Below, in pieces: positions 9,079 through 18,562 of a stretch of 64,000 nucleotides of DNA. Position 1 is the stretch's first letter. Every line of letters starts with the position of its first letter. The notes beneath the pieces were generated by a model. That model was not told where the DNA came from and ran no database searches. It saw only the letters and a program-made list of their open reading frames with translations. The stretch spans positions 1,798,001-1,862,000 of the forward strand of contig NZ_FUZZ01000001.1 of NCBI RefSeq assembly GCF_900168065.1, in the 5' to 3' direction. The position numbers were made by a program, and so were the translations under genes. This DNA comes from Chitinophaga ginsengisegetis. GTDB lineage: Bacteria; Bacteroidota; Bacteroidia; Chitinophagales; Chitinophagaceae.

Positions 9079-9816
9079 ATGAAGCAGAATAAATACGACG
9101 ATCCGTTATTTTTTGAGAAGTACAGCCAGATGCCCCGTTCTGTTGGCGGACTGAATGCGGCTGGCGAGTGGTATGTGCTGCGTAGTATGATTCCCGGGTT
9201 AAAAGATAAGAAGGTGCTGGACCTGGGTTGCGGTTTTGGCTGGCATTGCCGCTATGCGCGTGAGCAGGGTGCGCAGTTTGTGGTGGGAGTGGATATTTCT
9301 GCCAGGATGCTGGAGCGGGCGCGGGCTACTACACATGATACAGCCATCGAATACCGGCAGCAGGCTATTGAAGATATTGATTTTGCAGACGGCTCCTTTG
9401 ATGTGGTGATTAGCTCCCTGGCACTCCATTATGTAGCGGCTTACGAGGTGGTTTGCCGGAAGGTATTCCGGTGCCTGGCTGCCGGCGGCACTTTTGTGCT
9501 TTCTGTAGAGCATCCTGTATTTACGGCGCTTGCGGCGCAGGACTGGTACTACGACGAACAGGGGCAGCGCCTTCACTGGCCGGTGGATAACTATCAGCAG
9601 GAAACCCTGCGGCAAACCCGCTTCCTGGATACCGATGTGGTGAAATATCACCGCACCGTAGCCACGTTGCTGAATACATTGATGGATGCCGGCTTCCGTA
9701 TTACCACTATCGCGGAGCCGCAGCCCACTGCCGAAGTAATAGCGGCCTATCCTGAAATGAAGGATGAAACGCGCAGACCCATCTTTCTTTTGGTAGCGGC
9801 AGTGAAACCGGTATAG
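9079..9816 (+). CDS. Class I SAM-dependent methyltransferase
   Basis: A 245-residue cytoplasmic protein. Motif I is VLDLGCGFGWHC near residues 48-59, followed by the acidic VGVDIS and the motif IV-like DVVISSLALHY, all typical of the Rossmann methyltransferase fold (Methyltransf_11/25). The acceptor is unknown. The ATG at 9079 was chosen; an open frame reaches back to 8989 but would overlap the GH127 gene. It is followed by the TetR gene and its operator, so it is probably not part of the TetR regulon. Confidence 0.9.
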   Translation: MKQNKYDDPLFFEKYSQMPRSVGGLNAAGEWYVLRSMIPGLKDKKVLDLGCGFGWHCRYAREQGAQFVVGVDISARMLERARATTHDTAIEYRQQAIEDIDFADGSFDVVISSLALHYVAAYEVVCRKVFRCLAAGGTFVLSVEHPVFTALAAQDWYYDEQGQRLHWPVDNYQQETLRQTRFLDTDVVKYHRTVATLLNTLMDAGFRITTIAEPQPTAEVIAAYPEMKDETRRPIFLLVAAVKPV

Positions 9817-9864
9817 CCTGTGAATCAACGGGTTCCCTTTCTTCCTAAAATATATTTTTCATTT

Positions 9865-9880
9865 TATACCAAATGGTATA
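9865..9880. promoter_or_regulatory. TetR operator site 1 (TATACC-N4-GGTATA), before tetR
   Basis: The 16-bp site TATACCAAATGGTATA lies 28 bp before the regulator ATG. It overlaps TATTTTTG (9879-9886), which matches the -7 consensus TAnnTTTG. Binding there would block the promoter and give autorepression. Confidence 0.8.
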
Positions 9881-9908
9881 TTTTTGCTGTGTCAAAAGAA
9901 AGAGGGAT

Positions 9909-10493
9909 ATGAACAAGGCAGAGAAAACAAAACAGTTTATTGTGGAGATGACGGCCCCTGTTTTTAACGAGAAGGGCTATACCGGTACTTCTCTGAATGA
10001 TATGACGAATGCCACGGGGCTGACCAAAGGAAGTATTTACGGTAATTTCGCCAGTAAAGACGAAGTGGCCCTGGCGTGCTTCGACTACAACCTGAAAAAA
10101 GTAAACACCATTATCCGGCAGGAAATGGACAAGAAAACAACCTGCAGGGATAAACTGATGGTGTATGTGCATATATATGAAAACTTCCTGAAACACCCGT
10201 TCCCTACCGGCGGATGCCCCATCCTCAATACGGCGGTTGAAGCAGATGACACGCATCCTTTATTGAAACAAAAAGCCGTAGATGCCTTCCTTTCCTGGAA
10301 GGACGTTATCATCCACTTAATTGAAAAAGGAAAAGAGGAAGGGGAATTCAGTGAAGATGTAAATGCAGAACAAACCGCTCTCACGATGATCGCCACTATT
10401 GAAGGTTGCATCATGATTGCCAAACTAACCGGTAAAATGAATTACCGCAACGCCATTATGCAGTCGGTCGCAAAAATGGTGGACGAACTTTAA
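9909..10493 (+). CDS. TetR/AcrR family transcriptional regulator
   Basis: A 194-residue regulator with an N-terminal TetR helix-turn-helix (residues about 8-55, TSLNDMTNATGLTKGSIYGNF) and a helical ligand-binding C-terminal domain of the TetR_C type. It probably represses itself, the SDR gene and the MFS exporter gene, because the same TATACC-N4-GGTATA palindrome stands immediately before each of the three. The ATG at 9909 is preferred over an in-frame start at 9873, which falls inside the operator. The inducer is not known; it may be a compound exported by the MFS pump. Confidence 0.92.
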   Translation: MNKAEKTKQFIVEMTAPVFNEKGYTGTSLNDMTNATGLTKGSIYGNFASKDEVALACFDYNLKKVNTIIRQEMDKKTTCRDKLMVYVHIYENFLKHPFPTGGCPILNTAVEADDTHPLLKQKAVDAFLSWKDVIIHLIEKGKEEGEFSEDVNAEQTALTMIATIEGCIMIAKLTGKMNYRNAIMQSVAKMVDEL

Positions 10494-10514
10494 CTCAAAT
10501 TTTTTCTTTATAAA

Positions 10515-10530
10515 TATACCGATCGGTATA
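10515..10530. promoter_or_regulatory. TetR operator site 2, before the SDR gene
   Basis: TATACCGATCGGTATA is a perfect palindrome, extending to 18 bp at 10514-10531. It ends 14 bp before the SDR ATG and shares both half-sites with sites at 9865 and 11299. Confidence 0.82.
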
Positions 10531-10544
10531 TAAAAACAATACAC

Positions 10545-11282
10545 ATGAAAACAACAGGAAATACTGTACTTATCACCGGCGGCAGCGCAGGTATCGGACT
10601 GGAAATAGCCAGGCAATTATCCCAACAGGGTAACCAGGTAATTATCACCGGCAGGGACGCCGCCCGCCTGGAAAAGGCCACGCAGCAACTACCGGGTGTA
10701 AAAGGCATCGTGAGCGATGTAACCAGCGATAAAGCGGTAGCTCAACTGGTAGCCACCCTGCAGGAGGAATATCCGTCTTTAAATATCCTGATCAACAACG
10801 CAGGCCGCGCATTTGCCTATGAGCTGTCGGAAAACGCGAATGCAGCGGGAAAGGCAGTCGAAGAAATGGACACTAACTTCTTCGCCGTGATCCGCCTCAC
10901 CGAAAAATTATTGCCGTTACTCACCAAACAACCGGAAGCCGCCATTGTAAATGTAACATCTATCGTTGCCTTTGCACCGGGCGCACGGATAGCCACTTAC
11001 TCAGCCACCAAAGCTGCCCTCCGCTCCTACACCCACTCCATGCGGGTAACGTTTCCCAAGCTGCACATCTTTGAACTGATGCCTCCTTTGGTAAACACCG
11101 ATTTATCGCAGGACATCGGCGGTAGTAAAGGCATCCCTCCTTCACAGGTTGCCACGGATCTTTTAACTGCACTCGCAAAAAATGACTATGAAATCCGTGT
11201 AGGCGATACCGAACAGATTTACCAGTTATCGCTTACCAATCCTGCAGCAGCACTTGCCGCTATGAATAGTAACGGCGAATAA
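10545..11282 (+). CDS. Short-chain dehydrogenase/reductase (SDR), DltE-like
   Basis: A 245-residue classical SDR. It has the nucleotide-binding TGGSAGIG (T11-G18), the NNAG motif near residue 83, and the catalytic Y152-x-x-x-K156 (YSATK). It should perform an NAD(P)(H)-dependent oxidation or reduction of a small molecule in the cytoplasm. The gene sits between tetR and the MFS pump with operators on both sides, so it is probably induced together with the pump, perhaps to modify the same toxic compound. Substrate unknown. Confidence 0.92.
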   Translation: MKTTGNTVLITGGSAGIGLEIARQLSQQGNQVIITGRDAARLEKATQQLPGVKGIVSDVTSDKAVAQLVATLQEEYPSLNILINNAGRAFAYELSENANAAGKAVEEMDTNFFAVIRLTEKLLPLLTKQPEAAIVNVTSIVAFAPGARIATYSATKAALRSYTHSMRVTFPKLHIFELMPPLVNTDLSQDIGGSKGIPPSQVATDLLTALAKNDYEIRVGDTEQIYQLSLTNPAAALAAMNSNGE

Positions 11283-11298
11283 AAAATTTATCTAATAA

Positions 11299-11314
11299 TA
11301 TACCAAACGGTATA
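11299..11314. promoter_or_regulatory. TetR operator site 3, before the MFS gene
   Basis: TATACCAAACGGTATA ends 13 bp before the MFS start codon, the same placement as site 2. The half-sites are identical to those at 9865 and 10515. Confidence 0.8.
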
Positions 11315-11327
11315 TTAAATAACAGCA

Positions 11328-12866
11328 ATGAAACGGACAGTACTGATCCTGGCGGTGATTACAGCTGCTATCATGGAGTTGATAGACACCTCCATTGTAA
11401 ACGTAGCCTTATCGCATATGAGTGGCAACCTCGGCGCCACGCTGGAAGATACCTCCTGGGTCATTACTGCCTACGCCATTGCCAACGTAATCATCATTCC
11501 CATTACCGGCTTCCTCGCCGCGAAACTGGGCCGACGCAATTATTATATCGGCTCCATCATCGCCTTCACCTTCTTTTCGCTGATGTGCGGACAAGCCACC
11601 AACATCTGGATGCTGGTGGTATTCCGTTTCCTCCAGGGCATTGGTGGCGGCGCACTGCTGTCGGTATCGCAGGTGATCATCTTTGAACAGTTCCCCAAAG
11701 AAAAACAAAATGTGGCCAGCGCACTCTTTGGTGTAGGCGTGTTTATTGGTCCCACGATAGGCCCAACCCTCGGCGGCTACATCACCGAATTTTATTCCTG
11801 GCCCTGGATCTTTTACATTAATGTACCGATAGGTATCACCGTGGCAACGCTTTGTTATATACTGCTCAAAGAACCCGGTAATGTGCCACCGGCCAAACGG
11901 ATCGACTGGACCGGGATCCTGCTCCTCGCCGTTGGCGTGAGCGCATTGCAAACCGTATTGGAAAGAGGGGAAACCGACGACTGGTTTGAAGCGCCCTACA
12001 TCACCTGGCTTTCTGTAATCGCTACTTTTGCCATCATCGCATTTGTGTGGTGGGAGCTACAGGTCAAAGACCCGGTAGTAAACCTGCGCGTACTGAAAAG
12101 CAGGAACCTGAGCATTGCCGCAATATTGACATTTGTTTCCGGCATGGGTATTTTCAGCTCCGTTTTCCTGACGCCGGTATTTGCACAGCGGCTGCTTAAT
12201 TTCACGCCGCTGCAAACGGGGATGCTCCTGTTGCCCGGCGCGTGTTTAGCCATAGGTGGGCTCATCATCTCTGCACGGCTGCTGCAGCGCGGCGTATCGC
12301 CGGTGTTTCTCATTGTAGCAGGGATGGGGTTATTTATTCTTTTCAGCTGGCAGATGTCGGCGCTCAACCAGGACGCCGGCGCGGCCACTATAACTACCTC
12401 CCTCATCTGGCGGGGCGTGGGCCTGGCACTGGTAACAGTGCCGCTTACCACCCTGGCCGTGTCATCACTGGCGCCGGCCGATATTCCGCAGGGAGCAGCA
12501 TTAAATAATATGATGCGGCAACTGGGCGGCTCCTTTGGCATTGCAATGGTGAATACCTATCTCGCCAACCGGAATGCACAACACCGGTCGGATCTTGTAA
12601 GCAATCTCACTACCGATAACCCCGCCGTAGCCAACCGGCTAAACAGCTACGCACATTTCTTTCTGAGCAAAGGCGCCACGGCAACCGATGCGCATCATAA
12701 AGCCCTGAAGCTGCTGGATAATTCAGTGGTAAAACAAAGCACCCTGCTGAGTTTCAGCGATGCTTTTTTGCTGATAGGTATTATATTTATTGCGGCGCTT
12801 CCTTTGCTGTTAATGGCCTCTGCTAAGAAGAAAAAAACGGCCAATGTAGTGGTGATGGATCACTGA
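11328..12866 (+). CDS. MFS multidrug exporter, DHA2 (EmrB/QacA) family
   Basis: A 512-residue inner-membrane protein with about 14 hydrophobic segments, as usual for the DHA2 drug:proton antiporters. The first helix carries the family signature ELIDTSIVNVAL, and the following region (ITAYAIANVIIIPITGFLA, then LGRR) matches the EmrB type. It likely exports hydrophobic toxic compounds. No EmrA-like membrane-fusion partner is adjacent. Its operator, shared with tetR and the SDR gene, implies TetR-controlled induction. Confidence 0.93.
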   Translation: MKRTVLILAVITAAIMELIDTSIVNVALSHMSGNLGATLEDTSWVITAYAIANVIIIPITGFLAAKLGRRNYYIGSIIAFTFFSLMCGQATNIWMLVVFRFLQGIGGGALLSVSQVIIFEQFPKEKQNVASALFGVGVFIGPTIGPTLGGYITEFYSWPWIFYINVPIGITVATLCYILLKEPGNVPPAKRIDWTGILLLAVGVSALQTVLERGETDDWFEAPYITWLSVIATFAIIAFVWWELQVKDPVVNLRVLKSRNLSIAAILTFVSGMGIFSSVFLTPVFAQRLLNFTPLQTGMLLLPGACLAIGGLIISARLLQRGVSPVFLIVAGMGLFILFSWQMSALNQDAGAATITTSLIWRGVGLALVTVPLTTLAVSSLAPADIPQGAALNNMMRQLGGSFGIAMVNTYLANRNAQHRSDLVSNLTTDNPAVANRLNSYAHFFLSKGATATDAHHKALKLLDNSVVKQSTLLSFSDAFLLIGIIFIAALPLLLMASAKKKKTANVVVMDH

Positions 12867-13035
12867 TATTGTCTTCTTCCCCAAACCGGAATTGCCCACC
12901 TGACAGGGTACCACGATTTTTTTGTACTTTGCAAGCTACATCTTTATCGATCACACCTGGTAATCCGTCTATTTTTATAGCTGGATTAACGGAGATAGCG
13001 TGATATTTAATTTAAGGGGAACTGGATACACACGG

Positions 13036-13635
13036 ATGAATAATGACACAGTACATGAAACTGCACTTTTCCACCAAATTGCCGGTGGGGATGAATCTGC
13101 ATTTGAAGCATTATTCCACCTGTATGTGCCTAAGATCAAGCCGGTAATTGCCCGTATTATACAGGTAGAGGGGCCGGAGAAAGACATCATACAGGAAATA
13201 TTCCTGGGCATATGGCTCAGCCGGGAGAAGCTGACAGAAGTAATGGTTCCCCACAACTGGATCTTCAAAATGGTGTATCACCGCTGCTACAGCTGGTTGC
13301 AGAAACAGGGCGTGCGGAATAAAGCCAGCCAGATCATTACCCGTGAAAGCACTGATCACTCCAATCTTACCGAAGAAAATATTGCTTTTTCTGAAACGGC
13401 GCTGCTGGTAAAGCAGGCCATCCTTCAATTGCCGCCACAGGCGCAAAAGATCTACCTGCTTAGCCGGGAGAGGGATCTTAAAATTGCAGAAATTGCCAGT
13501 GAGCTGCAACTCTCGCCGCAAACCGTTAAAAATTCCCTGGTCCGTTCCCTCAAATCTATCCGGGAATACCTCACCAGCCAGGGTATCATCCTCCCGCTAT
13601 TCCTGCTGGCATGGGGTGTTTTGTATTTTTCTTAA
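13036..13635 (+). CDS. ECF RNA polymerase sigma factor (PUL 1 regulator)
   Basis: A 199-residue sigma-70 family ECF factor: region 2 (ALFHLYVPKIKPVIARI...DIIQEIFLGIW) and region 4 (LPPQAQKIYLLSRERDLKIAEIASEL) are clear. The C-terminus ends in a hydrophobic tail (IILPLFLLAWGVLYF). In Bacteroidota such factors are held by a FecR-type anti-sigma and released when the cognate SusC receptor binds its substrate. The FecR, SusC and SusD genes follow directly. ATG 13036 is preferred over a GTG at 13000. Confidence 0.9.
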   Translation: MNNDTVHETALFHQIAGGDESAFEALFHLYVPKIKPVIARIIQVEGPEKDIIQEIFLGIWLSREKLTEVMVPHNWIFKMVYHRCYSWLQKQGVRNKASQIITRESTDHSNLTEENIAFSETALLVKQAILQLPPQAQKIYLLSRERDLKIAEIASELQLSPQTVKNSLVRSLKSIREYLTSQGIILPLFLLAWGVLYFS

Positions 13636-13757
13636 CTTTTTTTTGAAAGACATAGGTACTCTTTGGCTGCTTACGGTACGTATATGCAGGGGACTTTCTG
13701 CAACCAGGCAGTTCCCGGCGATATCAACTGAATTCCGAATGCTTTAAAACGAGGCCG

Positions 13758-14957
13758 TTGTCCACATCAGAAAGACTAACATACTTATTGGAACAGGTAC
13801 GGCTGCACCGTGCCACCACCGGGGAGTACAGGGAACTGTTGCAACTGATCAGTGAGGATGATTCGGGGGAAATAGTCCGGCAGCTGGATGCATATCATGC
13901 CAACTGGCCGCTGGAAGCTGCTGCCAATGCGGATTACGACCGTGCCTACTGGCAGCAGGCCGTAAAAGAAATACTGGATGCCGATAAACTTGTGCAGCAG
14001 CCGGCAACGCTGCCTGCCAGGAACCGGATCTATTTTCTGCAACGCTACTGGTGGGCTGCCGCCTGTATCGTTGTTTTAGCAACCGGCGCTTATTACCTCT
14101 CAAAACAAACTCCTCCTCCGGCTGTAGTAGCCACTTCACCGGTAAAAGACATTGCGCCGGGCGGCAACAGGGCAATACTCACTCTCTCTGATGGCTCCCG
14201 GATACCGCTCGACAGTGCGGGTAACGGCGTATTGGCGCAACAGGGCAATACCCGGATCACCAAACTGAGTAACGGCCAGCTCGCCTACAATGGCACTGGC
14301 GGTGCGGAGGATAAGATACTATATAATACTATGAGCACCCCGATGGGTGGACAATACCAGCTTATTTTGCCTGACGGCACCGGCGTATGGCTGAATGCCG
14401 CCTCTTCTATCAGCTATCCCACTGCCTTTACCGGCAATGAAAGAAGTGTAACCGTTACCGGTGAAGCGTACTTTGAAGTGGTGAAAAATGATAAGATGCC
14501 TTTCCATGTAAAGGCCGGCAATACTACCATCGATGTACTGGGCACACATTTTAACATTAACGCCTATAAAGACGAAGCCACTATCAATACTACATTGGTG
14601 CAGGGGGCTGTGCGGGTAAGCGTGCAGCAGCAGCAACAAATGCTGAAGCCCGGACAACAAGCCAGGGTAGCCGCAAAGGGGCAGTCGATCCAGGTGCTGG
14701 ACCATGCCGACCTGTCAGAAGTGCTGGCCTGGAAAGCAGGGTTCTTTTCTTTCAATGATGCAGATCTTCCTACAGTAATGCGCCAGCTGTCGCGCTGGTA
14801 CAACGTAGAAGTAACATATGAAGGCAACATTCCTCAACGGGTATTCACCGGGGAAATAGGCCGGAACCTCACCTTATCGCAGGTGTTAAAAGGACTCACA
14901 AAAACAAGGATTAAATATAGAATTGAGAATGGTAACCGGATCGTTATCCAACCATAG
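13758..14957 (+). CDS. FecR family anti-sigma factor (TTG start)
   Basis: A 399-residue protein: short cytoplasmic part, one membrane helix near residues 95-110 (YWWAAACIVVLATGAYYL), periplasmic FecR domain (GEAYFEV, DVLGTHFNI) and a C-terminal STN-like DUF4974 region. It should bind the sigma factor encoded 122 bp upstream and receive the signal from the STN domain of the SusC protein downstream. No ATG exists in frame after the stop at 13653-13655; the TTG at 13758 gives the expected N-terminus (STSERLTYLLEQ), so a TTG start is inferred. Confidence 0.88.
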   Translation: MSTSERLTYLLEQVRLHRATTGEYRELLQLISEDDSGEIVRQLDAYHANWPLEAAANADYDRAYWQQAVKEILDADKLVQQPATLPARNRIYFLQRYWWAAACIVVLATGAYYLSKQTPPPAVVATSPVKDIAPGGNRAILTLSDGSRIPLDSAGNGVLAQQGNTRITKLSNGQLAYNGTGGAEDKILYNTMSTPMGGQYQLILPDGTGVWLNAASSISYPTAFTGNERSVTVTGEAYFEVVKNDKMPFHVKAGNTTIDVLGTHFNINAYKDEATINTTLVQGAVRVSVQQQQQMLKPGQQARVAAKGQSIQVLDHADLSEVLAWKAGFFSFNDADLPTVMRQLSRWYNVEVTYEGNIPQRVFTGEIGRNLTLSQVLKGLTKTRIKYRIENGNRIVIQP

Positions 14958-15036
14958 TTATGAACAATGAAAAATAAGGAACAATGAAAAAATCAAAGCT
15001 ATTGCCAGCGGCGTTCTATGCGCATTGAATAAAAAA

Positions 15037-15065
15037 CCGGGGCTGAGATTGGCGTCCTACCCCGG
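15037..15065 (+). other. Leader hairpin between FecR and SusC (PUL 1)
   Basis: A 6-bp GC stem (CCGGGG/CCCCGG) with a 17-nt loop lies in the 179-bp gap before the SusC gene. There is no T-run behind it, so it is not a simple terminator. It may stabilise or attenuate the SusC message. Short direct repeats of GAACAATGAAAAA occur just upstream (about 14963-14991). Confidence 0.4.
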
Positions 15066-15136
15066 CTGCTGTTCAATTTAATCAACAAACAAGTCGGTAA
15101 ACATTATTTATTAATTCAACCAAACATTGCAAAAGT

Positions 15137-18100
15137 ATGCAACTTAAGGCTATTTGTAATTCCGGTACCCGCAGATATTGGAAATTTGCGGGGCTCTCAA
15201 CCAAAACTTTGTTAGTTATGAAGCTAACTTCTTTTCTGCTGCTCCTTGCTGCCTTGCAGGTAAGCGCTGAGGGCAGCGCCCAAACGGTGACTTATTCCGC
15301 CAAAGCGGTGAGTCTCCAGAAAGTGCTGAACGTGATTAAAGCACAAACGGGCTATGTTTTCTTTTACGATAAAAATGATCTGAAGAACAGCAACCCTGTT
15401 TCGGTAGACATAAAAAATGCGTCGCCACAAGCCGCGATGGAAGCAGTATTGCGTCAGCAGCCACTGAGCTTTGAAATCCAGGGCAATACCATCTTCATTA
15501 CAAAAAACGAAAAAACGGCAGCAGCGCCGGTAGCCGCACCTCCTCCTGCTACCATTACAGGAAAGGTAATAGATGATACCGGGGCACCACTTCCGGGTGT
15601 TTCCATCGTTGTAAAAGGCACCCAGAAAGGGGTTGTTTCCGGACCGGATGGCAGCTTCCAGCTGGCAAATGTGCCGGAGAACGCGGTATTGGTAGTAAGC
15701 AGTATCGGGTACATCTCCCAGGAAATCAAGGTGGCCGGAAAAACACAGATCAACATCTCAATGGCGCCGGATGTAAGCGCGCTGAAACAGTTTGTGGTAG
15801 TGGGTTATGGCACGCAGAAAAAGGCGAACCTCACCGGTTCCGTTACTTCTATCGGTACAGAACAACTTACTAACAGGCCGGTAACAAGCCTGGGTAACGC
15901 ATTACAGGGTACAATGCCTGGTATTACCGTAACAGCAGCCAAGAGCGGACAACCAGGCAGTGATGCAGGCCAAATCCGTATCCGCGGTATTGGTACACTC
16001 AACAATGCCGACCCGGTAATTGTGATAGATGGAGTAGTTACTAACCTGAGTAGTCTTAATAATATTAACCCCGACGATATTGCCACGTTATCGGTACTGA
16101 AAGATGCAGCATCTTCTGCTATCTATGGTTCCCGTGCAGCCAACGGCGTTATTCTCATCACCACCAAACAAGGCAGGAAAGGCCCGCCACAGGTTACCTA
16201 TACCGGCTATGTAGGTAAACAAAAGGCCACCGGCTTACCAGACTTTTTACCTTCCTGGCAGGCAGCCACATTATACAACCAGGCGTTGAGCAATGAAGGA
16301 AAAGCAGCCCGCTGGACAGATGCAGAAATCCAGAAGTTCAAAGATGGTTCCGATCCTTTTAAATATCCCAATACCGACTGGCTCGACCTGTTTTACCAGG
16401 GCAACGGCCTGCAACAGAATCACTATGTAGGTGTTTCCGGCGGTAGTGATAATACACAATACGCTTTCTCTTTAGGCGTATTTGATCAGAATGGCCTGAT
16501 TGAAAAAACAAATGCAAAACGTTACACCAGCAGGCTGAACATCACTTCTAACATCAACGATAAAATAAAGATAATCGGCAATATCGCCTTTACTTCTTCC
16601 GGCAGAAATGAACCCAGCAACCCTTACACAGGCGATTTTACGCAGCTGGTAAGACAAATCAACCGCATCTCCCCTACCATTCCTTACAAATATGAAAATG
16701 GCTACTATGGCTATATTTCAGATGGTAGCCCGATGGCATGGCTGGAAGGAAACAGCCTGAATAAATACAATAACTACGACCTGATAGGTAATGTGGGCGC
16801 AGATTGGGAAATTGTGAAAGGACTGCATTTCAAGCCCTCCCTTGCCTATGTGATGAAGATCGCCCATAACAAGAAGTTCATTGCGGATCAGCAGTATTAT
16901 GATGCCTCCGGTAATAAAACCTTCTACCAGGGACCAAATTACGTAACGGATGAAAATACCTTTGGCAATACTGTTACCCAGCAGGCTTTACTGGACTACA
17001 CCAAATCCTTCAGTAAACATAACTTCAAAATACTGGGTGGTTACTCCCAGGAGCTGACCAAATTCAGCTTTGATGACGGCTACCGGAAAGGATTCCTGAA
17101 TAACCAGTTAACCGATGTTAACCTGGGTTCAACCGATGGACAGAAAACCAGCGGCTATTCCTACCAACTGGCACTTCAATCTTATTTTGGCCGGTTAAAC
17201 TACGACTTCGACGGTAAATACCTGTTTGAAGCAAACCTGCGGTATGATGGTTCCTCCCGTTTTGCTCCCGGCAACAGATGGGGCTTATTCCCATCCTTTT
17301 CCGCCGGCTGGAACATAGACAGGGAAGATTTCTTTACACCATTGAAAAAATATGTTTCCAATCTTAAAATAAGAGGTTCGTGGGGACAACTGGGTAACCA
17401 GAACGTAATAGGCCCGGATGCTACTAAATACCCCGCAGCTCCTTACTATCCGTGGATCTCTACCATTGACGGAAGCCAGAACTATACTTTTGGTGGTACT
17501 GCAGCCGCTATTGCTGCCGGCGTATCGCCTATCAATGGAGCTAATAAAGATATCAAATGGGAAAGCACCACAGAAACAAGCGTGGGTATTGACGCAGGCT
17601 TCCTGGATGGAAAATTAAACTTTACCGCAGATTACTTCTATAAACCAACACATGATATCCTCCTTTCAGTACCGGTTGGCGGAGTATATGGTTTGAACGC
17701 GCCTGTTCAAAATGCTGGCTCTGTGCTGAACAAAGGTTGGGAATTTTCACTCAGCTACGCGAACAACGCAGGTGATTTCAAGTACAATGCCTCTGTTAAC
17801 GCAGCCTTTATCAAGAATGAAGTAACCGACCTTCACGGAACAGGTCCGATTATCGACGGCTATACCTTTAGACAGGTAGGCTACCCGATCAACTCCCTTT
17901 ATGGATACGAAGCAGATGGCATTTTCCAATCGGCCGACGAAGTGTCCAAATCGCCTTATCAATCCAACAGGACTGCTGCCGGCGATCTGAGATATAAAGA
18001 CAAAGACGGTAACGATACCATTAACAGCGCCGACAAAGTATACCTGGGTAACTATTTCCCGAAAGTAACCTTTGGTGTTAACCTGGGCGGCTCCTGGAAA

Positions 18101-18544
18101 AATATTGACCTCAATATCTTCCTGCAGGGCGCTGCCGGCGTAAAAACATACATCGATGCCGGTAAACTGGGCAGTGTAAGTTCTTCTGCGGGTAAACCTA
18201 CTTCTGCTTTACTGGATACCTGGACGCCGGAAAATACTTCCGCTGCTTTGCCACGTATCTGGAATGGCTATACGCAAAACGATCCTGGTGGAACGCCTTC
18301 TTCCTTCTGGGTGAAAGACGGATCTTACCTGCGTCTTAAAAACCTGCAGGTGGGTTATACACTTCCCGAAAGAGTAGTGAAAAGGATCGGTATCAACAAA
18401 GTACGTTTCTACTACAGCGGACAAAACATCCTCACCTTCGACGGCCTGTATAAATGGATAGATCCTGAAGCATCTATTACGAGCAGTATCTATTACTACC
18501 CGCAGGTGAAAGTGCACACGTTTGGCGTAAATGTTAGTTTTTAA
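15137..18544 (+). CDS. SusC/RagA family TonB-dependent receptor with STN domain (PUL 1)
   Basis: An 1135-residue outer-membrane transporter. After a long N-terminal signal region (hydrophobic core LTSFLLLLAALQVSA) come an STN signalling domain (about residues 50-130), a carboxypeptidase-D regulatory-like domain (ITGKVIDDTGAPLPGVSI, about 140-225), the plug with VVVGYGTQKKANLTGS, and a 22-strand-type barrel ending in VNVSF. It imports an oligosaccharide in partnership with the SusD lipoprotein 18 bp downstream. The STN domain fits regulation by the upstream sigma/FecR pair. Confidence 0.95.
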   Translation: MQLKAICNSGTRRYWKFAGLSTKTLLVMKLTSFLLLLAALQVSAEGSAQTVTYSAKAVSLQKVLNVIKAQTGYVFFYDKNDLKNSNPVSVDIKNASPQAAMEAVLRQQPLSFEIQGNTIFITKNEKTAAAPVAAPPPATITGKVIDDTGAPLPGVSIVVKGTQKGVVSGPDGSFQLANVPENAVLVVSSIGYISQEIKVAGKTQINISMAPDVSALKQFVVVGYGTQKKANLTGSVTSIGTEQLTNRPVTSLGNALQGTMPGITVTAAKSGQPGSDAGQIRIRGIGTLNNADPVIVIDGVVTNLSSLNNINPDDIATLSVLKDAASSAIYGSRAANGVILITTKQGRKGPPQVTYTGYVGKQKATGLPDFLPSWQAATLYNQALSNEGKAARWTDAEIQKFKDGSDPFKYPNTDWLDLFYQGNGLQQNHYVGVSGGSDNTQYAFSLGVFDQNGLIEKTNAKRYTSRLNITSNINDKIKIIGNIAFTSSGRNEPSNPYTGDFTQLVRQINRISPTIPYKYENGYYGYISDGSPMAWLEGNSLNKYNNYDLIGNVGADWEIVKGLHFKPSLAYVMKIAHNKKFIADQQYYDASGNKTFYQGPNYVTDENTFGNTVTQQALLDYTKSFSKHNFKILGGYSQELTKFSFDDGYRKGFLNNQLTDVNLGSTDGQKTSGYSYQLALQSYFGRLNYDFDGKYLFEANLRYDGSSRFAPGNRWGLFPSFSAGWNIDREDFFTPLKKYVSNLKIRGSWGQLGNQNVIGPDATKYPAAPYYPWISTIDGSQNYTFGGTAAAIAAGVSPINGANKDIKWESTTETSVGIDAGFLDGKLNFTADYFYKPTHDILLSVPVGGVYGLNAPVQNAGSVLNKGWEFSLSYANNAGDFKYNASVNAAFIKNEVTDLHGTGPIIDGYTFRQVGYPINSLYGYEADGIFQSADEVSKSPYQSNRTAAGDLRYKDKDGNDTINSADKVYLGNYFPKVTFGVNLGGSWKNIDLNIFLQGAAGVKTYIDAGKLGSVSSSAGKPTSALLDTWTPENTSAALPRIWNGYTQNDPGGTPSSFWVKDGSYLRLKNLQVGYTLPERVVKRIGINKVRFYYSGQNILTFDGLYKWIDPEASITSSIYYYPQVKVHTFGVNVSF

Positions 18545-18562
18545 CGAAAAACAATCAACATC

